From contig URDQ01000030.1 in assembly GCA_900546675.1 (NCBI GenBank), forward strand, positions 1-21,087: a stretch of DNA of 21,087 nucleotides. Reading direction: 5' to 3'. The stretch is from an uncultured Porphyromonas sp. Lineage in GTDB: Bacteria > Bacteroidota > Bacteroidia > Bacteroidales > Porphyromonadaceae. The position numbers and the translations under genes were made by a program. Shown in pieces: positions 15,263 through 21,087 of the stretch. Each line of letters begins with the position of its first letter. Positions within the stretch are counted from its first letter, which is position 1. The notes under the pieces were generated by a model. It was not told the origin of the DNA and searched no databases. It saw only the letters and a program-made list of their open reading frames with translations.

Positions 15263-16120
15263 TTAGAGTGCATAGAGGTAAGCGATCTCCTCCGCCCATA
15301 GCTCAGGCACAGGCGTCTCTAGGACGATCGGGATGTTGTCTAGATGTGGGTCGTCCATCAGCATTTTGAAAAAGTCAGTACCCATAAAGCCTTTGCCAAT
15401 AGACTCGTGACGATCCACGCGGGTGCCCAAGTCCTTCTTACTATCATTCAGATGGATAGCGCAGAGCTTGTCGTAGCCGATGATGTCATCGAAGGCTTGC
15501 CACATAGCCGTATAGCCATCGGCCGTACGTATCTCATAGCCTGCAGCCAGTGTATGTGCCGTATCAATGCAGACGCCCACACGACTGGGATCCTCAATGA
15601 GCGAAATGATGTAGGCGAGCTGCTCGAAGGTGTAGCCCACGTTGGTCCCTTGACCTGCCACATTCTCTAGGACCAGCTTGCCCCCCTCCGACTCAGCCAG
15701 CACGGCATTCATCTCAGCAGCTATGTACTCCATACATTGCTCCTCAGAGATCTCCTTGAGGTGGCTCCCTGGGTGGAAGTTGAGCAAGCTCAGTCCCAGT
15801 TGCTCGCAGCGGTGCATCTCATCGATCATCGCCCGGCGACTACGCTGACGCTTGGTAGCATCCGCATTCCCTATATTATATAGGTAGCTTGCGTGGGGGA
15901 GGATATGCTCCCGCTGTATGCCCACCTGGTCACAGTTTGCGATAAACGCATCAATCTGCTCCTCCGTGTAGGGCTTAGCCTGCCACTGACGCTGATTCTT
16001 AAGGAAGAAAGCGAAGGCACGTGCGCCCAGTTCGCCAGCACGCAGCGGAGCCTCCTCCACGCCACCAGCAGCGCTCACATGCGCTCCGATATATTTATTA
16101 GGATGTTTGGTATAGCTCAT
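15263..16120 (-). CDS. nfo: Endonuclease IV, AP endonuclease
   Basis: This 285-residue enzyme cuts DNA 5' to abasic sites in base excision repair. The frame is open up to 16249, but I place the start at 16120. From there the protein begins MSYTKHPNKYIGAHVSAAGG, and every residue lines up with E. coli Nfo at a constant offset of seven. All nine zinc ligands are visible: His76, His116, Glu152, Asp186, His189, His223, Asp236, His238 and Glu268. The longer start would also run through the tRNA terminator. It is the first gene of the operon with the YciO-like protein and the Ig-like lipoprotein. The AlkD-like glycosylase at 4056 would produce its substrate, though the genes are far apart. Confidence 0.95.
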   Translation of the reverse strand: MSYTKHPNKYIGAHVSAAGGVEEAPLRAGELGARAFAFFLKNQRQWQAKPYTEEQIDAFIANCDQVGIQREHILPHASYLYNIGNADATKRQRSRRAMIDEMHRCEQLGLSLLNFHPGSHLKEISEEQCMEYIAAEMNAVLAESEGGKLVLENVAGQGTNVGYTFEQLAYIISLIEDPSRVGVCIDTAHTLAAGYEIRTADGYTAMWQAFDDIIGYDKLCAIHLNDSKKDLGTRVDRHESIGKGFMGTDFFKMLMDDPHLDNIPIVLETPVPELWAEEIAYLYAL

Positions 16121-16155
16121 TGTGAAAACGGTTAGTTGTAGAAGCCTAACTCTCG

Positions 16156-16163
16156 CAAAGATA
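16156..16163 (-). promoter_or_regulatory. Candidate -7 box for the nfo operon
   Basis: On the - strand the bases read TATCTTTG, matching the Bacteroidota -7 consensus, 35 bases upstream of the chosen nfo start. This supports the shorter start at 16120. No TTG lies at the proper upstream distance. Confidence 0.45.
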
Positions 16164-16225
16164 CAGAAAAAGCAGCGAGCTATCCTCTTCTCCCGATGGG
16201 GTAGCTTAGACTTCGTAAATCCCCA

Positions 16226-16264
16226 AAAGAAAAATAGCTCCCTGCGCATTGCAAGAAGCTATTT
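16226..16264 (-). terminator. Intrinsic terminator of tRNA-Lys
   Basis: On the - strand AAATAGCT (16264-16257) pairs perfectly with AGCTATTT (16239-16232), and the T-rich run TTTTTCTTTT follows. It begins 18 bases after the tRNA 3' end. It separates tRNA transcription from the nfo operon. Confidence 0.75.
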
Positions 16265-16282
16265 AAAGTGACCTATCACTTG

Positions 16283-16355
16283 TGACCTCGGAGGGGCTCG
16301 AACCCTCGACCCACTGATTAAGAGTCAGTTGCTCTACCAACTGAGCTACGAAGTC
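16283..16355 (-). tRNA. tRNA-Lys, anticodon CUU
   Basis: On the - strand the 73-base sequence folds as a full cloverleaf. The acceptor is GACTTCG/CGAGGTC with discriminator A, the D stem is GCTC/GAGC, the anticodon stem is ACTGA/TCAGT with loop CTCTTAA (anticodon CTT at DNA level), and the T arm is GAGGG-TTCGAGC-CCCTC. The anticodon reads the lysine codon AAG. The 3' CCA is not encoded; the next bases are CAA. It has its own promoter and terminator and is a single tRNA gene. Confidence 0.95.
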
Positions 16356-16404
16356 AATCCTCATTCAGGCGAGTCATCAGCGACTTCCTTCCTGAACTGT
16401 GATG

Positions 16405-16434
16405 CAAAGGTACAACTTTTTCTGAACAATGCAA
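16405..16434 (-). promoter_or_regulatory. Promoter of tRNA-Lys
   Basis: On the - strand TTG (16434-16432) and TACCTTTG (16412-16405) are separated by 19 bases, an excellent match to the Bacteroidota consensus. The tRNA 5' end lies about 50 bases downstream, leaving a short leader to be removed by RNase P. Confidence 0.75.
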
Positions 16435-16680
16435 GCGTTTGCGCCACTTTTTTTTGCCTCAATCTGAAATTTCTTCCGAAATGCCTCTTGCTGCACGTAA
16501 ATATGAAGCTCTATCTTGCATAGATATAGGTTGTTACGATTTAGGTGCTAGAAATATCTCTACAAATTAAATTTATGCGCCAACGAGTGATCTTACTGGA
16601 CGATGTCTCGTATTGCCGCTACAACGGGTCACACGTCACGCTTTGACACAACGGATGACTTAGCTGTAGAAAAAGATGAT
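16435..16680. other. Intergenic stretch with no recognised feature
   Basis: This AT-rich stretch lies between the tRNA promoter and the second CCACGTGG element. It contains a run of eight T residues near 16447 but no gene, strong hairpin or promoter pair that I can support. Confidence 0.5.
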
Positions 16681-16850
16681 CTCCACGTGGAAGTTTTCGA
16701 ATCCTCACGTGGGAAACGAATATTCTCCACGTAGGCGAGAAATGAAACTTCGGAGGAATCAAATGATAAGTCCGAGGAAATGTTTTGCGCCCACGTGGAG
16801 AATATAAAATAGCCACGTGGGGATTTGTCGTTTCCCACGTGGCTATTTAG
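16681..16850. repeat. CCACGTGG-rich repeat element, copy 2 (inverted relative to copy 1)
   Basis: CCACGTGG occurs at 16683-16690, 16791-16798, 16813-16820 and 16835-16842, with variants TCACGTGG (16705-16712) and CCACGTAG (16727-16734). Read on the - strand, the order of palindromes, the C/T-rich core with CCTCCGAAGTTTC, and the flanking hairpin all match copy 1. The 60-base core (16803-16744) is identical at 53 positions. Similarity fades at both ends, and I see no target-site duplication or transposase. Confidence 0.85.
16807..16848. terminator. Strong hairpin of paired CCACGTGG units in copy 2
   Basis: Arms at 16807-16821 and 16834-16848 are perfectly complementary over 15 bases with a 12-base loop. 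On the - strand the stem is followed by TATATT rather than a long T tract, so termination there would be moderate. It matches the position of the terminator-like hairpin in copy 1. Confidence 0.55.
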
Positions 16851-16936
16851 CAATGAGTCGTTTTGATTAGAGTGTGTCACCTAGATTTGCGGCATCGATC
16901 CGTAAGTTTGGAGTGGAACATATGGAGAAATATACA

Positions 16937-16944
16937 TATCTTTG
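16937..16944 (+). promoter_or_regulatory. Candidate -7 box upstream of the surface lipoprotein cluster
   Basis: TATCTTTG matches the Bacteroidota -7 consensus and lies 75 bases upstream of the ATG at 17020. A TTG at 16908-16910 is 26 bases away, longer than usual, so the -33 assignment is doubtful. It could drive the genes at 17020 and beyond. Confidence 0.5.
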
Positions 16945-17019
16945 CTTGCAAGAATTCGTGTGACTGTTCTATCTTTCACCCGCCACTCGCATAACTAACT
17001 AAACAATAAATATTGCCGT

Positions 17020-18441
17020 ATGAAAAGAGGTATCTTGCTCGTGATCTCCACATTGCTCTTTTTGGCTTCGTGTCAAAGGTCAGACGTATGTCCAGATTCA
17101 CAACAACTATTTAAGGCAGAGTTTGAGGCGACTCCTCATCTCTTCTCCGCACAAGGAGGTGAGGGTAGCGTGTCGGGTGTGCTGAAAGAGCTCTCTCCCG
17201 AGGGAGGTGAGATCTCTAAGCGACCACTTGCCAAGAGCGACTTCACACTTACACTCAAGTCTGGCGACCCTAAGCAGATCACTATTGACGATGCTGCCAA
17301 GAGCTTTGTCATAGCGCAGGGGCCAACGGCAACTTTTGAACTGGAAGCCGTAGTAACTGGTGACAAAGCAAAGGGCGAAGCGCAAGTCTTGACCATAGTA
17401 CGTGGTGGCGAAGTCGTCTACTCATTTGCTGCATCTCCAGATCTATTTGATGCGATGGGAGGTGAGGGTATGGTCTCAGGCGTGTGCAAGGTCACCAATG
17501 CCTCGGGAGCTGTTGTCTCGGAGACCGAGCTTCAGCCCGCAGACTTTACCCTTTCGCTTAAGTCAGGTAGTGCGACAGAGATTACGATCGATCAGGCGAA
17601 GAAGAGCTTCTCGGTAAAGGCTGCTGACGAAGCTGCTGACTTTGTACTAGAGGCAAGAGCAACTCAAGAGGGAGCGACACCTCAAGAGATAAAGATACAT
17701 CGCAAAGCTAAAGAGGCTCCTATACCTGCTAATAGATTGCCACTGAGCTATGTGGCTGAGTACAATATAAACCTAGAGGGAACGGGCTTTGCGACGACAT
17801 ATGCTACGAATGTGAGTGGCTACTTTACGTTTAAAGATGCCGTAAGCAAGTTCTCCGATATAACTATCGCTGGTAAGAAGTATCACTTGCCTACTAAGGA
17901 AGAGTGGATGGCTATAGTCCCGCCCTCTCGCTCTACTCCAGACTACGTGGACTTCGCTAGCGAGTACACCTACACGGACTCTGTAGAGACTGTATCAGTG
18001 GGAGGAAAGATGATAACCTCTACCAATGACTATTATGGCACAGGTGAGGATGAGGTGTACGCTCTTCGATTTAAAGGGACAGACCTTTGCTCTGCGTGGA
18101 AATACGAATACACCCTTGTGGACTCATACAAAGTGTTGCGCGTGACGGCTCGTCCGGTAGATATGACAAAAGACCCCATCACGATAGAGGAGGTCAAGAA
18201 GCCTGAGTTTTGGGCAAGTAATACTAGCGACGACATAGTACGTATATTCCCAGCATCTGGCTGGATTGGACTTTCTGAGATACTTTATGCACAGGAGTCT
18301 TTAGGAAGCTTCTGGTCGGCTACGAGCTATGATGCACAAAAAAGCTGGTATATGGTCTTCGGCAGGGCAAACTCCCGCATTGATATCCACTTCGCAGTGT
18401 ACTATTATTCAGTACGTCTGTTTGAAACGGTGTCTCACTAG
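17020..18441 (+). CDS. Lipoprotein with duplicated beta domain and FISUMP-like C-terminus
   Basis: This 473-residue protein starts with a lipoprotein signal ending FLASC (Cys18). Two homologous domains follow at about 31-129 and 130-229. Both contain F.A.p.LF.A.GGEG.VSGV, a DFTL.LKSG strand, and EITID..KKSF or QITIDDAAKSF, like tandem BACON-type beta sandwiches. The C-terminal half (about 240-473) resembles the Fibrobacter succinogenes major paralogous (FISUMP) domain: KKYHLPTKEEWMAIV near 287-300, and SFWSATSYDAQKSWYMVFG then YYYSVRLFE at the end. Such proteins are common on Bacteroidota surfaces and sometimes accompany fimbriae, but no fimbrillin gene is visible here. Function is not established; a surface or adhesive role is inference. 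Confidence 0.78.
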   Translation: MKRGILLVISTLLFLASCQRSDVCPDSQQLFKAEFEATPHLFSAQGGEGSVSGVLKELSPEGGEISKRPLAKSDFTLTLKSGDPKQITIDDAAKSFVIAQGPTATFELEAVVTGDKAKGEAQVLTIVRGGEVVYSFAASPDLFDAMGGEGMVSGVCKVTNASGAVVSETELQPADFTLSLKSGSATEITIDQAKKSFSVKAADEAADFVLEARATQEGATPQEIKIHRKAKEAPIPANRLPLSYVAEYNINLEGTGFATTYATNVSGYFTFKDAVSKFSDITIAGKKYHLPTKEEWMAIVPPSRSTPDYVDFASEYTYTDSVETVSVGGKMITSTNDYYGTGEDEVYALRFKGTDLCSAWKYEYTLVDSYKVLRVTARPVDMTKDPITIEEVKKPEFWASNTSDDIVRIFPASGWIGLSEILYAQESLGSFWSATSYDAQKSWYMVFGRANSRIDIHFAVYYYSVRLFETVSH

Positions 18442-18454
18442 ATAAGGACTCGAA

Positions 18455-18522
18455 CTTGATGGCAAGAAGAGAACACGCTAAGGGAGCTTTCTCTTCGTAG
18501 TGTACTCTTCTTTTGCATCAAG
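18455..18522. terminator. Long imperfect hairpin between two surface lipoprotein genes
   Basis: CTTGATG at 18455-18461 pairs with CATCAAG at 18516-18522, and the stem continues inward through AAGAAGAG/CTCTTCTT and ACAC/GTGT segments with a few bulges. A small inner hairpin sits at the top. It follows the first lipoprotein stop by 13 bases and ends 29 bases before the next start. A terminator or a hairpin tuning expression between the genes is possible. Confidence 0.5.
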
Positions 18523-18551
18523 GATTAGACTTTCAAATCAAGAACCACAGT

Positions 18552-20048
18552 ATGAGGAAAAGAAGAGTGAGGCTCTCTTGTGTGCCTATCTTGCTACTAA
18601 TCTGTCTCTCCTGTCAAGAGAAGGATCCGCACGTAACTGTTCAGGAGATTAGCGTTGAGCCATCAGCACTGACCCTCAAAGAGGGAGAAACGCATCTACT
18701 GAAGGTGCAGTGGAGTCCGAGCGAAGTGAAAGCTTCTCCTACATTCACCTCTGAGGATGAGACTATAGCTACTGTGACTGACGCTGGAGAGGTAAGAGCC
18801 TGTGCTGCAGGAGAGACAAAGATCCAAGTCTCTCTAGGGGGTAAGTCGGCCTACTGTCAGCTTCGAGTGGTAAAAAGAGAGACTACATCACCCGTAACGG
18901 AGGTTATCATTGATCCTCAAGAGATCTCTATGGACGTTGGTGAGAAGCAAAAGATCTCAGTACGATGGCTCCCCGCTGATGCCGAGGCGACTGCCGTATT
19001 TGCTTCAAGCGACACTCAGGTCGCTATCGTGGACGAGCAAGGGGTCGTAGAGGCTCTCTCTCCAGGGGAGGCGAAGGTCAAGGTGACGGTGCAAGAGGCA
19101 TCGGCTGTATGTAGCATAACGGTATCGCTCAGTCAAATGCCACTCCTTGCCTTTGGCAAAGATCAGGAGACTCAACGTAGGATTGAAGCCTATGAACACA
19201 ACCGAGGGCGGGAGCTTTGTGACGGAGTAGTAATACAGGGCGACTTCAAAGCAAATGCCTTCGTAAGTAAGTCGCTCGACTTATTCCCAGTGGTCTCCTA
19301 CGGAAAGGAAGACAACAACGACAACCCCATTATTGTCGTACTGGGCAAGGAAGAGATAGGGTCTTGTACACGGACGCTAGAACTTCTGCGGAAGAGTGGC
19401 TTCTCTAATGTAAGGGTGCAGACAAACGACTATGGGAAGATGATGCTCAGGGCATCGCACGACGGAAACGACAATCTAGTCCTTCTCGGACAAGCGCAGC
19501 AGATCGCTGAGTCGAGCGTCCAGCCAGCTACTCAGATGATTTTGATGATTATCAACAAAGATGGCTATCCCTTACCGCATAAGCTACACGACTGCATTCT
19601 TGATGCGAAGGACTTCCCCAGTTGGCAGGAGTTTATGAGTGGTAAGGCGGAAGATGTCAAGGCGTTTGAAGAGACATTGGGATTCCGATATTTCAATGAA
19701 GCAAAGTCTTCTGCGACCAATCTCCTCTTTACCACGAAAAGCAATCAGACGAGCCACTCCAATATAGACTGGGTCTACTATGTCAGAGATCCAGAGTCTT
19801 GGACTCCTTTCATCGACTGTCAAATCAACTGCATAGACCGAGCAGAGGAGATTGATACGGAGGCTGTAAGGACGTGGCTGGCAAACAACGGGTTTAACCG
19901 CAACTTCAAAAGAGCCTTTTCCAAAGAGGATTGGTACTATGTGTGGAATAGCGACCGAACCGTGGGGCTACAGCTATACATCGATAGGAAGCGAGGAATC
20001 TGTGCAATGCAGATCTTCCCTGGAGATGTGCTTTCATCTTTTGAATAA
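18552..20048 (+). CDS. Lipoprotein with two Big_2 domains and an unrecognised C-terminal domain
   Basis: This 498-residue protein is exported. The frame opens at 18513, but I prefer the ATG at 18552: it begins a proper signal (MRKRRVRLSCVPILLLICLSC, Cys21 probably lipidated), and the earlier ATG lies inside the intergenic hairpin. Two Ig-like Big_2 domains follow, at about 30-107 and 115-192, with the usual ...LKEGET, SEDETIATVTDAGEVRA and GEAKVKVTV signatures. The remaining 300 residues form a domain I do not recognise. It begins near LLAFGKDQETQRRIEAYEHNRG and includes NPIIVVLGKEEIGSCTRTLELLRKSGF and EDWYYVWNSDRTVGLQLYIDRKRG. Cysteines are few. The neighbours are also surface proteins, so a surface role is likely, but the biochemical function is unknown. 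Confidence 0.75.
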   Translation: MRKRRVRLSCVPILLLICLSCQEKDPHVTVQEISVEPSALTLKEGETHLLKVQWSPSEVKASPTFTSEDETIATVTDAGEVRACAAGETKIQVSLGGKSAYCQLRVVKRETTSPVTEVIIDPQEISMDVGEKQKISVRWLPADAEATAVFASSDTQVAIVDEQGVVEALSPGEAKVKVTVQEASAVCSITVSLSQMPLLAFGKDQETQRRIEAYEHNRGRELCDGVVIQGDFKANAFVSKSLDLFPVVSYGKEDNNDNPIIVVLGKEEIGSCTRTLELLRKSGFSNVRVQTNDYGKMMLRASHDGNDNLVLLGQAQQIAESSVQPATQMILMIINKDGYPLPHKLHDCILDAKDFPSWQEFMSGKAEDVKAFEETLGFRYFNEAKSSATNLLFTTKSNQTSHSNIDWVYYVRDPESWTPFIDCQINCIDRAEEIDTEAVRTWLANNGFNRNFKRAFSKEDWYYVWNSDRTVGLQLYIDRKRGICAMQIFPGDVLSSFE

Positions 20049-20123
20049 ACAGATGAATAGAAAGAGTCCACCGCACTCTACGCTTCTCTTAATCGAAAGA
20101 AACTAACAAATCACTTACACTAT

Positions 20124-21087
20124 ATGCTTATGAAACGAATACTATCTACATTGGCGTTATTGGGCGCTTTCTTCCTTTTGCCCTTCGTGGTAAAGGCGCA
20201 AGAGTTCACAATAACCATCGAACAGGTGGAACATTGCAACATCGAGGTGACTCGTGGTGCGTTGAACCCCGTTCCTGTGAATAGTGGAGACAAGGTTCCC
20301 AACTTCACGATGCTAACTATCAAGCTAACCCCTGACGAGGGTTATCAAGTGACTCACTACACAATCAATGGCGAGCAGAAGGAGATTACCTCAAGTTTTG
20401 GCGAGTTTGAGATAGTAGATAAGGATATGACTATCTCTGCAGTGGTCGTCTCAGCAAAGTCCTGCACCATTACCATCGAGCAACCAGAACATGGCACGCT
20501 CTCGGTAAAAGACACGAAGGAGTACAAGCCTATCTCATCTGGAAGCTCCGTGAACTCAGGTACGGGGATTAGGATGGAAGTAGTGCCTGATACTGGCTGC
20601 GAGATTGAGTATTGGCTCATAAATGGCGAGAAGATCACTCCCTCAGCTAGTGATTTATTGCGCAATAGCTATACTTATGTCGTTAAGGAGGATGTCACCA
20701 TATCTGCGCAAATCAAAGTCCCTCAGACTACCGAGGGGAAGATTACGATGATACAGCCCAAGGAGGGGCAGGGTACGCTGACCGCTTACTACTTTAGTGA
20801 GGGTAATCCTGTCGATGTAACAGATGGTGCTATGGTACCGCTAGAGACTGATGTTACCTTCCACGTAGCACCTGCTGAGGGGTACGAGATGGACTACTGG
20901 CTAATCAATAATGTCCAAACAGAACTCGGGGTGGGTTCGCTGGCCAATAACAAGACCATCACCGTAACGGGTGACCTGGAGGTTAAGCCTGTCCTCAAGG
21001 CAACGGCTACGCCACAGCTCGACTCGGTTCTCGTCAAGATTAGCTATGAGGGAACTGGTGGATACCTCGAGACGAAGTATGTCGAGC
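20124..21087 (+). CDS. Secreted repeat protein, InlB B-repeat-like (partial, runs off right edge)
   Basis: At least 321 codons are visible and the frame is still open at the window edge. Two in-frame ATGs exist (20124 and 20130); either gives a signal peptide (MKRILSTLALLGAFFLLPFVVKA) with likely cleavage before QE. There is no lipobox, unlike the two previous genes. The mature part is made of tandem repeats of about 90 residues, starting near 20205, 20463, 20739 and 21027. Each has ITIEQ.e.G.L at the start, TPDEGYQVTHYTINGE or PDTGCEIEYWLINGE in the middle, and ITISA or TISAQI at the end. This resembles divergent InlB B-repeat domains of Bacteroidota surface proteins. It lies 75 bases after the Big_2 lipoprotein. 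The C-terminus, which might carry a sorting signal, is outside the window. Confidence 0.8.
   Translation, partial: MLMKRILSTLALLGAFFLLPFVVKAQEFTITIEQVEHCNIEVTRGALNPVPVNSGDKVPNFTMLTIKLTPDEGYQVTHYTINGEQKEITSSFGEFEIVDKDMTISAVVVSAKSCTITIEQPEHGTLSVKDTKEYKPISSGSSVNSGTGIRMEVVPDTGCEIEYWLINGEKITPSASDLLRNSYTYVVKEDVTISAQIKVPQTTEGKITMIQPKEGQGTLTAYYFSEGNPVDVTDGAMVPLETDVTFHVAPAEGYEMDYWLINNVQTELGVGSLANNKTITVTGDLEVKPVLKATATPQLDSVLVKISYEGTGGYLETKYVE

Noticed and set aside
16121..16249. Longer endonuclease IV start at 16249
   Set aside because: The extension overlaps the tRNA terminator, lies upstream of a -7 box, and has no counterpart in E. coli Nfo, which aligns from 16120.
16681..16850. Classic MITE or insertion sequence
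   Set aside because: No target-site duplication, no consistent terminal inverted repeat and no transposase are visible; the element was therefore listed only as a repeat.

Overview
The window looks like chromosomal DNA of a Bacteroidota bacterium, most likely Porphyromonas or a close relative. The evidence is indirect: -7 boxes of the TAnnTTTG type, many SPII lipoproteins, an outer-membrane receptor paired with a CbiK-like lipoprotein, a type II (M28-fold) glutaminyl cyclase, BspA-like leucine-rich repeats, and a likely type IX secretion C-terminal domain. No 16S gene is present, so the genus is an inference.

Layout. Positions 1-640 are non-coding. They hold a block of direct and inverted GGACG-type repeats (1-247), then the first copy of a CCACGTGG-rich repeat element (about 270-440), then a promoter. 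Positions 641-3923 encode a TonB-dependent receptor and a CbiK-like lipoprotein, probably a haem/tetrapyrrole acquisition pair. An AlkD-like DNA glycosylase (4056-4751) converges on a BspA-like surface protein (6868-4838). Positions 7099-12000 form a tight six-gene run on the + strand: M48 lipoprotein protease, corrinoid adenosyltransferase, glutaminyl cyclase, SufE, a DUF2156 protein and a GNAT acetyltransferase. This run converges on a - strand operon (16120 down to 12211) of endonuclease IV, a YciO/Sua5 family protein and a large Ig-like lipoprotein. A tRNA-Lys(CTT) lies upstream of that operon with its own promoter and terminator.

Positions 16357-17019 are intergenic and contain a second, inverted copy of the CCACGTGG element. 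Positions 17020-21087 carry three exported proteins in one direction: a lipoprotein with a duplicated domain and a FISUMP-like C-terminus, a lipoprotein with two Big_2 domains and an unrecognised C-terminal domain, and a secreted protein of about 90-residue repeats that runs off the right edge.

No CRISPR array, transposase, phage gene or recognisable defence system is visible. The least explained features are the paired inverted CCACGTGG elements, the left-edge repeat block, and the exported protein cluster at the right end.
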